DNA of 64,000 nucleotides, taken from Mycobacterium asiaticum. Lineage in GTDB: Bacteria; Actinomycetota; Actinomycetes; Mycobacteriales; Mycobacteriaceae. Made by a program: the position numbers and the translations under genes. Shown piece by piece: positions 34,131 to 42,118 of the stretch. The notes under the pieces were generated by a model. That model did no database searches and was not told the DNA's origin. It worked only from the letters and a program-made list of their open reading frames with translations. The number at the start of each line of letters is the position of its first letter. The stretch's first letter is position 1. The stretch is from the NCBI RefSeq assembly GCF_001673315.1, contig NZ_LZLQ01000055.1:1-64000 (forward strand). The letters run 5' to 3'.

Positions 34131-37100
34131 GTGCCCGCGATCCCTGCGCAGTACCTGCTGTCAACTGACGCACCGAGCCCGCGCACGCTGATCGACATCT
34201 TCAACGACACCGCGGCGCAGTACCCGGATGCCGTGGCGATTGACGACGGCGACGTCCAGATCACCTACAGCGAGCTGCTCGAGGACATGAACGACAGCGT
34301 CGCCTGGCTGGCGGCCCGCGGCATCGGCCGCGGTGACCGGATCGGCATCAGGATGCCCTCGGGCAGCTACTCGCTGTATGTGGCGATCCTGGCTGTCCTT
34401 GCCGCCGGCGCCGCCTATGTGCCCGTCGATGCAGACGATCCCGACGAGCGCGCCGACTTGGTCTTCGGCGAAGCCGGCGTGGTCGCCGTCATCAGCGCCA
34501 AAGGCATCGAACGCACCCAGGGAGCGTCGCGCGGGTGGCGGGCCGGGGCGCCGCTGGCGCGCGACGACGCCTGGATAATCTTCACTTCCGGATCCACCGG
34601 CACCCCCAAGGGTGTCGCGGTCACCCACCGCAGCGCCGCGGCATTCGTCGATGCCGAGGCGCGAATATTCCTGCAAGACAATCCGATTGGCCCGGGTGAC
34701 CGGGTACTGGCCGGATTGTCGGTGGCGTTCGACGCCTCGTGTGAGGAGATGTGGTTGGCCTGGCGGCACGGCGCCTGCCTGGTCCCCGCCCCCCGTTCGC
34801 TGGTGCGCAGCGGCATGGACCTGGGACCGTGGTTGGTGACCCGCGACGTCACCGTGGTGTCGACGGTGCCGTCACTGGCCGCGTTGTGGCCCGCCGAGGC
34901 GTTAGAAGCGGTGCGGCTGTTGATCTTCGGCGGGGAGGCGTGCCCGCCCGACCTGGCCGAGCGGCTCGCCGTGGGAGTGGAGGGCGGTCGCGAAGTTTGG
35001 AACACCTACGGCCCCACCGAGGCCACCGTCGTGGCCTGCGCCGCGCGGCTCGACGGCTCGGGGGCCGTCAGTATCGGACTGCCGTTGGCTGGCTGGGATC
35101 TGGCCGTCGTCGACGACCACGGTGAACCGGTGAGCATCGGCGCAACCGGCGAACTGGTGATCGGCGGCGTAGGACTGGCCCGCTACCTGGATACCGACAA
35201 GGACGCCGAAAAGTACGGCCCCATGCCGACACTCGGCTGGACGCGGGCGTATCGCAGCGGCGATCTCGTGCGACTCGAGCGTGACGGGCTGTACTTCTGT
35301 GGTCGCGCCGACGACCAGGTCAAGGTTGGCGGTCGCCGCATCGAACTCGGCGAGGTGGACGCAGCGCTGGTGAACCTCAACGGTGTCGCCGGCGGTGCGG
35401 CCGCGGTCCGGCAAACCACTACCGGGACGCCGATCCTCGTCGGATATGTGTTCAGTGCGGACCCGTCATTCGATATCACCAACGCGCGCAACGAACTTGC
35501 CGAGCGGCTGCCCGCGGCGATGGTGCCCCGGCTGGTACGTGTCGAAGAATTGCCGACGCGCACCTCCGGCAAGATCGATCGGGATGCGCTGCCGTGGCCG
35601 CCGCCCGGCAGTACCGACGAGGAGGACACCACGGAACTGGCCGGCACTGCCGCTCGGCTGGCCGGATTGTGGCGGGATCTGCTCGGCGACACGACCACCG
35701 GCACCAGAGCAGTCTTGGAAGCCGACTTCTTCACCCTGGGCGGTGGCTCGCTGACAGCGGCGCAATTGGTGGTGACCTTGCGGCAGCAATACCCCCAGCT
35801 CACCGTCGCCGACCTGTACGACCACCCGCGGCTGGGTTCGCTCGCTGCGTTCCTCGACGAACTCGAACCGCCGCCGCAGGTGTCTGAGCGTGTTGTGCGG
35901 CCGACGCCTCTTCGCACGCAGGCGACGCAAACCCTGCTGATGCTGCCGCTGGCCACGTTGTCCGCACTGCAGTGGGTTACCTGGCTGGCTTTGGGGAACA
36001 ACGTTGCCCGTGCCCTGCATCTCGTGCCGTGGGCTGTCGCGGTGAACTGGTGGATCGTCGCGGCGGCGCTCGTCCTGTTCGTCACGCCGATGGGCCGGAT
36101 GGGCATCGCGGTCCTTTGCGCGCGCATCCTGCTGTGGAACGTGCGGCCCGGCACCTATCCCCGAGGCGGATCGGTGCACCTGCGGGTGTGGTTCGCCGAG
36201 CGGCTCGCCGCGGCCAGCGGCGCCGAAAACCTCGCCGGCGCACCGTGGCTCGTCTACTACGCACGAGCTCTCGGCGCCGAGATCGGCAAGGGCGTCGACC
36301 TCCATTCGGTGCCACCGGTCACCGGTCTGTTGACGGTCGGCCACCGCAGCGCGATCGAACCGGAAGTGGACCTGTGCGGGCATTGGGTCGACGGCGACCT
36401 GTTTCACCTCGGCACGATCACAATCGGAAACGACGCAACGATCGGTGCACGCACCACGCTGCTGCCCGGTGCGGTAGTCGGCAAGAACGCCGACGTGGCG
36501 CCCGGATCGGGAGTCGTCGACAAGATCAAGAACGGCCAGTACTGGAAGGGTTCGCCCGCGACCAAATCCGGGCGGGTCAAGCACCCGTGGCCTGACGAAC
36601 GACCAGCACCCAAACCGCAGTGGGTGGCGGTATACGCAGTGACCTCATTGCTGCTGGCAGCGCTGCCGCTGCTCGCGGTGGCAAGCGGACTCGTCGTCAT
36701 CGGGCTGGCGGTGCGCCATACCCGAAGCCTCTCGCAAGCCGTGCTGCCGGCGTTGCTGTGGATACCTGCCGCGGCGCTGGTCGGGCTCACCGCATACGCC
36801 CTGATTACGGTGATCGCGGTGCGGACGCTGTCCGTCGGGATGCGCGAGGGCTACCACCCGGTGCGCAGCCGCGCCGGATGGCAGTTGTGGACCACCGAAC
36901 GCCTGATGGACGCCGCTCGCAACTACCTCTTCCCGATTTACGCCAGTGTTTTCACCCCGGCCTGGTTACGAATGCTCGGCGCCCGGGTCGGCCGCGGCAC
37001 CGAGATCTCGACGGTCCTGCTCACGCCCCGGTTCGCTGTGATCGAGGACGGTGCGTTCCTGGCCGACGACACCATGATCGCCTCCTACGAACTCGGTGGC

Positions 37101-38084
37101 GGCTGGATCTACGCGGCCGAGAGCACGGTGGGCAGGCGCGCATTCCTGGGCAACTCCGGCATCACCCAGCCCGGTCGTCGGGTGCCTGACGACGGGCTTG
37201 TTGCGGTGTTGTCGGCTACACCGCCGAAAGCCAAACGGGGCTCGTCGTGGCTGGGCAGTCCGCCGATGCGGTTGCGCCGGCGCCCCGCCGAGGCCGACGA
37301 AGAGACCACCTACCAGCCACCCACGCGGTTGAAGGTGCTGCGGGCTGCCGTGGAGGTCTGCCGGCTGTTGCCGGTGACAGTGACGGTCGCGGTCGGGATG
37401 GCGGTGCTCGGGGTGCTGCAGGCGCTGGTAACCAGATTCGGGATCTGGTCGGCCGCGCTCGGCGGTGGGCTGGTGCTGCTGTCGGCCGGCGCGATCGCCG
37501 CGGTGGTGACCGTCGCCGCGAAGTGGTTGCTGGTCGGCCGGATCAAGGCGGGTGAACATCCGTTGTGGTCGTCGTTCGTGTGGCGCAACGAGCTTGCCGA
37601 TACGTTCGTCGAAACCGTCGCCGCGCCGTGGTTTGCGCGGGCCGCCACCGGCACACCGCTGCTGAACCTGTGGCTGCGCGGGCTGGGGGCTGCGATCGGG
37701 CGCGGCGCGTGGTGCGAGACCTATTGGCTGCCAGAGGCCGATCTGGTCGCCCTCGGGACAGGCAGCACCGTCAACCGCGGCTGCGTGGTGCAAACGCACC
37801 TGTTCCACGATCGGATCATGCGGATGGACAGCGTGGTGTTGGAACCCGGCGCCACCCTCGGCCCACACTGCGTCGCGCTGCCCGCCGCCCGGCTTGGCGC
37901 CGGGGCATCCGTCGGCCCGGCATCGCTGGTGGTGCGTGGCGACGAGGTGCCCGGTTCGACTCGCTGGCAAGGCAATCCGGTCCGGCCCTGGAAATTGGGT
38001 AAGCAGCCAGGCAAACAACAAGCCAAGCAAGCGGGCCGTAAGAAGTCCGGCCGCAAAAACACCGCGGAAGGCACGGCCGCGTGA
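34131..38084 (+). CDS. Pls/PosA-type membrane nonribosomal peptide synthetase (poly-amino-acid synthetase)
   Basis: A 1,317-residue single-module synthetase. Domains in order: adenylation (residues ~20-490) with IIFTSGSTGTPKG, NTYGPTE (291-297) and RTSGKIDRD (Lys481); carrier protein with phosphopantetheine Ser540 in LGGGSL; then three membrane pairs (about 605-665, 830-905, 1080-1140) alternating with three soluble domains that carry left-handed-helix hexapeptide traits (ITIGNDATIGARTTLLPGAVVG). This is the layout and nearly the length of Streptomyces epsilon-poly-L-lysine synthetase. Pocket residues aligned by eye to GrsA read D201 A202 E205 S244 I265 G267 T292 V300 V301 K481 (DAESIGTVVK), close to the published lysine code DAESIGSVCK. 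No condensation or thioesterase domain. The C-terminal tail is Lys-rich. Coupled to the M1 peptidase gene. Confidence 0.88.
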   Translation: MPAIPAQYLLSTDAPSPRTLIDIFNDTAAQYPDAVAIDDGDVQITYSELLEDMNDSVAWLAARGIGRGDRIGIRMPSGSYSLYVAILAVLAAGAAYVPVDADDPDERADLVFGEAGVVAVISAKGIERTQGASRGWRAGAPLARDDAWIIFTSGSTGTPKGVAVTHRSAAAFVDAEARIFLQDNPIGPGDRVLAGLSVAFDASCEEMWLAWRHGACLVPAPRSLVRSGMDLGPWLVTRDVTVVSTVPSLAALWPAEALEAVRLLIFGGEACPPDLAERLAVGVEGGREVWNTYGPTEATVVACAARLDGSGAVSIGLPLAGWDLAVVDDHGEPVSIGATGELVIGGVGLARYLDTDKDAEKYGPMPTLGWTRAYRSGDLVRLERDGLYFCGRADDQVKVGGRRIELGEVDAALVNLNGVAGGAAAVRQTTTGTPILVGYVFSADPSFDITNARNELAERLPAAMVPRLVRVEELPTRTSGKIDRDALPWPPPGSTDEEDTTELAGTAARLAGLWRDLLGDTTTGTRAVLEADFFTLGGGSLTAAQLVVTLRQQYPQLTVADLYDHPRLGSLAAFLDELEPPPQVSERVVRPTPLRTQATQTLLMLPLATLSALQWVTWLALGNNVARALHLVPWAVAVNWWIVAAALVLFVTPMGRMGIAVLCARILLWNVRPGTYPRGGSVHLRVWFAERLAAASGAENLAGAPWLVYYARALGAEIGKGVDLHSVPPVTGLLTVGHRSAIEPEVDLCGHWVDGDLFHLGTITIGNDATIGARTTLLPGAVVGKNADVAPGSGVVDKIKNGQYWKGSPATKSGRVKHPWPDERPAPKPQWVAVYAVTSLLLAALPLLAVASGLVVIGLAVRHTRSLSQAVLPALLWIPAAALVGLTAYALITVIAVRTLSVGMREGYHPVRSRAGWQLWTTERLMDAARNYLFPIYASVFTPAWLRMLGARVGRGTEISTVLLTPRFAVIEDGAFLADDTMIASYELGGGWIYAAESTVGRRAFLGNSGITQPGRRVPDDGLVAVLSATPPKAKRGSSWLGSPPMRLRRRPAEADEETTYQPPTRLKVLRAAVEVCRLLPVTVTVAVGMAVLGVLQALVTRFGIWSAALGGGLVLLSAGAIAAVVTVAAKWLLVGRIKAGEHPLWSSFVWRNELADTFVETVAAPWFARAATGTPLLNLWLRGLGAAIGRGAWCETYWLPEADLVALGTGSTVNRGCVVQTHLFHDRIMRMDSVVLEPGATLGPHCVALPAARLGAGASVGPASLVVRGDEVPGSTRWQGNPVRPWKLGKQPGKQQAKQAGRKKSGRKNTAEGTAA

Positions 38085-39403
38085 AATCCCCGGCCCACAA
38101 AGCCCCTTCGAGCGGGGTTGTCGATCCCTACCTACCACGCAACGGCAACGTCGGCTACACGGTGTCGCGCTACGAACTGGACCTGGAGTACCGGGTCGCG
38201 ATCAACCGGTTGTCGGGGACGGCGACCATCACCGCGGTCACGCTCACCGAACTAGCCGACTTCACCCTCGATCTATCCAGTGCGCTGTCGGTCTCGAAGG
38301 TATCGGTCAACGGCAAGCGCGCTGCCCGTTTCAGTTGCCGCGACGGCAAGCTGCGCGTCACGCTGCCAACGAAACTGGCGGCCGGCGCCGCGATGTCGGT
38401 CGTGGTGCGCTACGGCGGCAACCCCAAACCGCTCCGGACACTTTGGGGCGACGTGGGTTTCGAAGAATTGTCCGACGGTGCCCTGGTCGCGGGTCAGCCC
38501 AACGGCGCGGCGTCCTGGTTCCCCTGTAACGACCATCCGAGCATCAAAGCCGCCTTCCGGATTCAGATCAGCACGGAGAGTGCGTATCGGGTGATCGCGA
38601 ACGGGAAGCTGGTATCCCGGCGGGCACGGGCATCGCAGACCGTTTGGATCTTCGAACAGCCTGAGCCGACATCGACCTATCTGATCACGCTGCAGATCGG
38701 GGTCTATGAGTCCCAGCGGTTGGCCCGGACGCCGGTCACCATCCGGGCGGCGCTGCCGGAACGGCTCAAGAGCGAATTCGACCACGACTTCGCCCGGCAA
38801 CCCGAGATGGTGGAGTTGTTCACCGAACTGTTCGGCCCGTATCCGTTGGCAGCCGGTTACACCGTGGTCGTCACTGATGACGAGTTGGATATTCCTCTTG
38901 AGGCGCAAGGAATTTCCATATTCGGTGCCAACCACTGCGACGGCACTCGAGCCAGCGAACAGCTCATCGCGCACGAGTTGGCGCATCAGTGGTTCGGCAA
39001 CTCGGTGACCGCGCGCAGCTGGCGTGACATCTGGTTGCACGAGGGATTCGCCTGCTACGCGGAATGGTTGTGGTCGGAACGTAGCGGAGGTCCTGATGCC
39101 GACGAATTGGCCCAACTGCACCACAAGGAACTGGCGCAGAAACCCCAGGACCTGCTGCTGACCGATCCGGGGCCGCGCCTCATGTTCGACGACCGGGTGT
39201 ACAAGCGGGGAGCACTGACCCTGCATGCCCTGCGCCGACAGCTGGGTGATCAGAATTTCTTTGTGCTGCTGCAGGATTGGACCACCCGGTACCGGCACTC
39301 GAACGCCGTCACCGACGACTTCATCAATCTGGCGGCAAAACACTCCGACGAGACACTGCGACCGTTATGGGACGCCTGGCTCTACGCGACCGAGGTCCCC
39401 TGA
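38081..39403 (+). CDS. M1-family zinc aminopeptidase
   Basis: A 440-residue metallopeptidase; GTG start overlaps the synthetase stop (GTGA), so translation is coupled. An N-terminal beta-domain is followed by the thermolysin-like catalytic domain: H298-E299-x-x-H302 (HELAHQWFGN) and third zinc ligand E321 (WLHEGFACYAEW). The exopeptidase GAMEN loop appears as LEAQGISIF, a variant. It lacks the long C-terminal HEAT-like domain of PepN, so it is compact. No signal peptide is visible; a cytosolic location is likely. In the context of a polylysine-type synthetase, trimming or degrading the product, or self-protection, is an attractive role but is inferred. Confidence 0.93.
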   Translation: MKSPAHKAPSSGVVDPYLPRNGNVGYTVSRYELDLEYRVAINRLSGTATITAVTLTELADFTLDLSSALSVSKVSVNGKRAARFSCRDGKLRVTLPTKLAAGAAMSVVVRYGGNPKPLRTLWGDVGFEELSDGALVAGQPNGAASWFPCNDHPSIKAAFRIQISTESAYRVIANGKLVSRRARASQTVWIFEQPEPTSTYLITLQIGVYESQRLARTPVTIRAALPERLKSEFDHDFARQPEMVELFTELFGPYPLAAGYTVVVTDDELDIPLEAQGISIFGANHCDGTRASEQLIAHELAHQWFGNSVTARSWRDIWLHEGFACYAEWLWSERSGGPDADELAQLHHKELAQKPQDLLLTDPGPRLMFDDRVYKRGALTLHALRRQLGDQNFFVLLQDWTTRYRHSNAVTDDFINLAAKHSDETLRPLWDAWLYATEVP

Positions 39404-39802
39404 CTACAGGTTCGCGATGTCGTCTGGCACATCCACGGCGTGCTCCTGCAGAACATTGAGCGGCACCACGTCCAGCGTGCGCTCATGGGTCGACGCCAAG
39501 ACCACCGGCGCCGCGCACCCGTCATGGTGAGCGCGCAACCAGTTGACGGCGGTGACGCACCAACGGTCGCCGGGGAGCAGGCCGGGAAAGCGGTACTCGG
39601 GCACCGGAGTGGACAGATCGTTGCCGATCGAACGCTGATGCTCGAGGAATTCCGCGGTTACGACGGCACAGATGGTGTGCAACCCTCGATCCTGGTCGCC
39701 GGTGGAACAGCAGCCGTCCCGGTAGAAGCCAGTGACTGGCTCGTTGCCGCACGGTTCCAACGGGCCACCGAGCACGTTGCGATCAGGCAGGCGATCAGGC
39801 AT
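39404..39802 (-). CDS. DUF2237 family protein
   Basis: A 132-residue protein with the whole DUF2237 signature: NVLGGPLEPCGNEPVTGFYRDGCCSTG, HTICAVVTAEFLEHQRSIGNDLSTPVPEYRFPGL, PGDRWCVTAVNW and the VLASTHERTL region. Conserved cysteines (PC, GCC, RWC) suggest metal or redox chemistry; function is unknown. Its stop abuts the convergent aminopeptidase stop. Confidence 0.92.
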   Translation of the reverse strand: MPDRLPDRNVLGGPLEPCGNEPVTGFYRDGCCSTGDQDRGLHTICAVVTAEFLEHQRSIGNDLSTPVPEYRFPGLLPGDRWCVTAVNWLRAHHDGCAAPVVLASTHERTLDVVPLNVLQEHAVDVPDDIANL

Positions 39803-39851
39803 GCGCCTAGTATCGCGCTTTCAGTGGCGTTATCGGAGGGGTTATCGCGCC

Positions 39852-40184
39852 CTAAATGGCCATCCTGGAGCCCCACTGCATGCCGGCGTCGATCACGCTG
39901 GCGGCTGCCTCGGCATCGACAGCCGAGTACATACGTGCGATTTCGATGATCGCGTCCCCCGCTCGCATCAGTTCCTCTTGGGCTGCCCGGTTGACGGCCA
40001 TCATCTGCGCAGCATCGGAAGTGAACGCCATCACCGCCTGCGCGGAAACCTCCTCGGCTCCGGCCGGCGCCAGCGCGGACAACCCGTTGGCCGCAGTGCG
40101 CCCAGCCTGCAGACCGCGCCAGGCGTTGTCCGATATCTGGGCACCGATGTCCGCGGCGGCCGAGTCGAAAGTCAGGACCTGCAT
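39852..40184 (-). CDS. PE-like orphan protein (ESX substrate candidate)
   Basis: A 110-residue helical protein. ATG 40184 follows GGAGGGAG with six bases spacing. It aligns with PE proteins: MQVLTFDSAAADIGAQISDNAWRGLQAGRTAANGLSALAPAGAEEVSAQAVMAFTSDA, the A-P-A-x-x-EVSA turn between two helices, and C-terminal YSAVDAEA giving the YxxxD/E type VII secretion motif. It lacks the PE residues proper and any PPE partner nearby, and ends soon after the motif. An ESX-secreted or ESX-related protein is likely. Confidence 0.72.
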   Translation of the reverse strand: MQVLTFDSAAADIGAQISDNAWRGLQAGRTAANGLSALAPAGAEEVSAQAVMAFTSDAAQMMAVNRAAQEELMRAGDAIIEIARMYSAVDAEAAASVIDAGMQWGSRMAI

Positions 40185-40235
40185 TGGAGTCTCCCTCCAC
40201 ATATCAAACTAAAGCTAATGGAGATAGTAGCAGTG

Positions 40236-40254
40236 GCATATTGTTGTCATATGC
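40236..40254. promoter_or_regulatory. Inverted repeat in the divergent PE-like/small-protein promoter
   Basis: GCATAT (40236-40241) and ATATGC (40249-40254) are perfect arms seven bases apart, in an AT-rich stretch between two divergent genes. Candidate operator for one or both. Confidence 0.5.
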
Positions 40255-40271
40255 ACAATTTTTGGAGGTGG

Positions 40272-40277
40272 TAGGTT
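40272..40277 (+). promoter_or_regulatory. -10 element TAGGTT, leaderless promoter
   Basis: TAGGTT ends seven bases before GTG 40285. The stretch GGTAGGTTCAGC is repeated almost exactly before the paralogue at 44937. Confidence 0.6.
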
Positions 40278-40284
40278 CAGCGGC

Positions 40285-40677
40285 GTGATACTTACCGGCG
40301 CCTTCCTGGCCGACGCGGCCGCTGTGGTCGACAACAAACTCAATGTGTCCGGCGGGGTGCTGTCCCGATTCGCGCTCGGGCCCGACCGGTCGGCCCGGTT
40401 CGTGTTGGTGGTCCTGACTCAGGCCGAGCCCGGCAGCACCGACCGGCTGCTCAAGATCGAAATGCGACCGCCGACCGACGAGGACCCGATCCGCCTAGAG
40501 TTCGAGGTACCGGAAGCCTCAGTGGCCGAGTTCCCCGGCTTCGCCTTCTTCGAACTGCAGCTGCGGTTGCCCTCCGACGGTCGGTGGGTCCTGGTGGTCA
40601 GCGGGGGTACCGGCGCGATCTCGATTCCCGTGCTGGTGACGGAGTTCGCGCCGCAGGATCCGTCGCTGGGTTTCTAA
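40285..40677 (+). CDS. Small beta-rich protein, dispersed paralogue A
   Basis: A 130-residue protein, possibly of the DUF6941 group. VILTGAFLADAAAVVDNKLNVSGGVLSRFAL, FVLVVLTQAE, EMRPPTDEDPIRLEFEVPEA and GRWVLVVSGG are shared with the protein at 44937. Strand-rich, no signal peptide. More distantly it follows the same plan as the tandem pair at 21304 and 21751. Function unknown. The stop overlaps the convergent luciferase-like gene by four bases. Confidence 0.75.
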   Translation: MILTGAFLADAAAVVDNKLNVSGGVLSRFALGPDRSARFVLVVLTQAEPGSTDRLLKIEMRPPTDEDPIRLEFEVPEASVAEFPGFAFFELQLRLPSDGRWVLVVSGGTGAISIPVLVTEFAPQDPSLGF

Positions 40678-41639
40678 GCCAACGCCGGCAGTACGGAATC
40701 GGTGAGAAGCCGCACCGATTTCCAGGCCTCCTCGACCGGCATGCCGCCTACCAGTGGATGCAGCACGATCGGACCGTAGTTCTCGGCGCCACGAACTTCT
40801 GCGACGAGCTGCTCTGGCGTCAGAAACCGATATCTACCCGACGCCCGGACCTCATCTAGCGTCTGAACTCCGGGAAGGTGCATGAGGGATCTCTCGTCGG
40901 CCGACCATGCGCCGTAAGTGACCGCCTCCCAGCGGATGTGGTCACCGAGTTCGGCCCACGCCCGGTCCGGGTCGTCATGCAGAAACATCATCCCCCGATT
41001 GATCGGCGCCGGCATGATCACAAACGGTGCCACGCCGGAGTCGGCGCACAGCTCGCGGTAGTGGTCGGCGACATCGGGCAGGTAATCGGCCAGACTCAGC
41101 GGCAAGCCGAAGCGCGCCGCACGCCGCGCGGTGGCACGTGATCCGCCGCCGATATACAGCGGCGGATGGGGGCTGGTCCACGTCCCGGTGCAAACACCCG
41201 GCTCCCCGCCGGACCAGATCGACAGCATGCGCTCGATCAAGTTGTCCATCAGCTTGCCGCGCCGTTTGAAATCGACTCCCAGGGAGTCGAATTCAACAAC
41301 GCGATAACCCAGGCCCACCGTCGTGTGCAACCTGCCCTGACTCATGTTGTCGACCAGTGCGATGTCCTCGGCAAGCCGGACAGGATTCCACATCGGCCCG
41401 AGCGCACAGTCCACGCTTGCGATCAGACGCGACGTGCGGGCCAGGAACATCGACGCGGCCATGATCGGATTACAGCTCCAGCCGTGCCCGGTGACGTGGT
41501 GCTCGTCGACACTCACCGACGTGATGCCATGGGACTCGCCCCATTGCGCCAGCTCCAATGCAGCACGAATAAGTTCCCCTTGCTTTCGCGGATCACCCTG
41601 CGGGGAGCCGAAATTGAAGCGGAGCACGGTCAGCGGCAT
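40674..41639 (-). CDS. Luciferase-like (LLM) oxidoreductase
   Basis: A 321-residue TIM-barrel flavin- or F420-dependent oxidoreductase. Landmarks: RFNFGSPQGDP, VSVDEHHVTGHGWSCNPIMAASMFLARTSRL, ALGPMWNPVRLAEDIALVDNMSQGRLHTTVGLGYRVVEF and PLYIGGGSRATARRAARFG. Last gene of a four-gene operon (5-bp gap) with a VOC protein, a metallo-beta-lactamase-fold protein and a sulfotransferase. In mycobacteria F420 is the more likely cofactor for this subtype. Confidence 0.9.
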   Translation of the reverse strand: MPLTVLRFNFGSPQGDPRKQGELIRAALELAQWGESHGITSVSVDEHHVTGHGWSCNPIMAASMFLARTSRLIASVDCALGPMWNPVRLAEDIALVDNMSQGRLHTTVGLGYRVVEFDSLGVDFKRRGKLMDNLIERMLSIWSGGEPGVCTGTWTSPHPPLYIGGGSRATARRAARFGLPLSLADYLPDVADHYRELCADSGVAPFVIMPAPINRGMMFLHDDPDRAWAELGDHIRWEAVTYGAWSADERSLMHLPGVQTLDEVRASGRYRFLTPEQLVAEVRGAENYGPIVLHPLVGGMPVEEAWKSVRLLTDSVLPALA

Positions 41640-41644
41640 CTCGC

Positions 41645-42118
41645 CTACCGGGCCTGTGATTGTACGAAGGCGGGGAAGTCAGGGAACAGGGCGCGATCCA
41701 CGATCTCGATGCGCGTTCCGGACGCGTCGAGATAGTAAGCGAACAAACCCAGTTCCGAACCCGGCACCTCAGCCGTCATCTCGAATTCGAAGCCATGGTC
41801 TTGCAGTGACCGAGCCGCCGCGGAGAGGTCGTCGGTGAAGTAGCCGAGGTGGTGCACCGCGTTGCCCGGGGCGGCCATCCACGGAGTGCCCGGAACCTGC
41901 TGTATCAGTTCGAGATACGGAGCTTGCACGGAATAGACGATCGTCGAGGTCAATTCACGCGTACCGGCCGCCGTCCGGAAGGGCAGCGTGTAACTCATCG
42001 GACTGATCCAGCGGTAACCGGCCAGTGCGGTGAGTCGGGTCATCGCCGCTTGGAGATCGGGCACCACGACGCCGGTGTGGTAGAGGTCCTCGGCCTGCAG
42101 TGCCAGTGGAGCGGTCAT
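41645..42118 (-). CDS. Glyoxalase/VOC-superfamily protein
   Basis: A 157-residue protein with vicinal-oxygen-chelate repeats. First metal ligand region: LYHTGVVVPDLQAAMTRL; second module: VHHLGYFTDDLSAAARSLQDHGFEFEMT with His; C-terminal Glu in GTRIEIVD. ATG 42118 overlaps the preceding stop (ATGA), so it is translationally coupled to the metallo-beta-lactamase-fold gene. Probably an isomerase, lyase or dioxygenase in the same pathway. Confidence 0.85.
   Translation of the reverse strand: MTAPLALQAEDLYHTGVVVPDLQAAMTRLTALAGYRWISPMSYTLPFRTAAGTRELTSTIVYSVQAPYLELIQQVPGTPWMAAPGNAVHHLGYFTDDLSAAARSLQDHGFEFEMTAEVPGSELGLFAYYLDASGTRIEIVDRALFPDFPAFVQSQAR

Noticed and set aside
34131-38084. Carboxylic acid reductase or multi-module peptide synthetase
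   Set aside because: There is a single A and carrier domain followed by membrane segments and hexapeptide-type domains; no reductase, condensation or thioesterase motifs are seen.
36966-38138. A 390-codon minus-strand frame inside the synthetase gene
   Set aside because: Pro/Arg/Gln-rich translation with no domain; the plus strand continues the synthetase membrane and hexapeptide domains.
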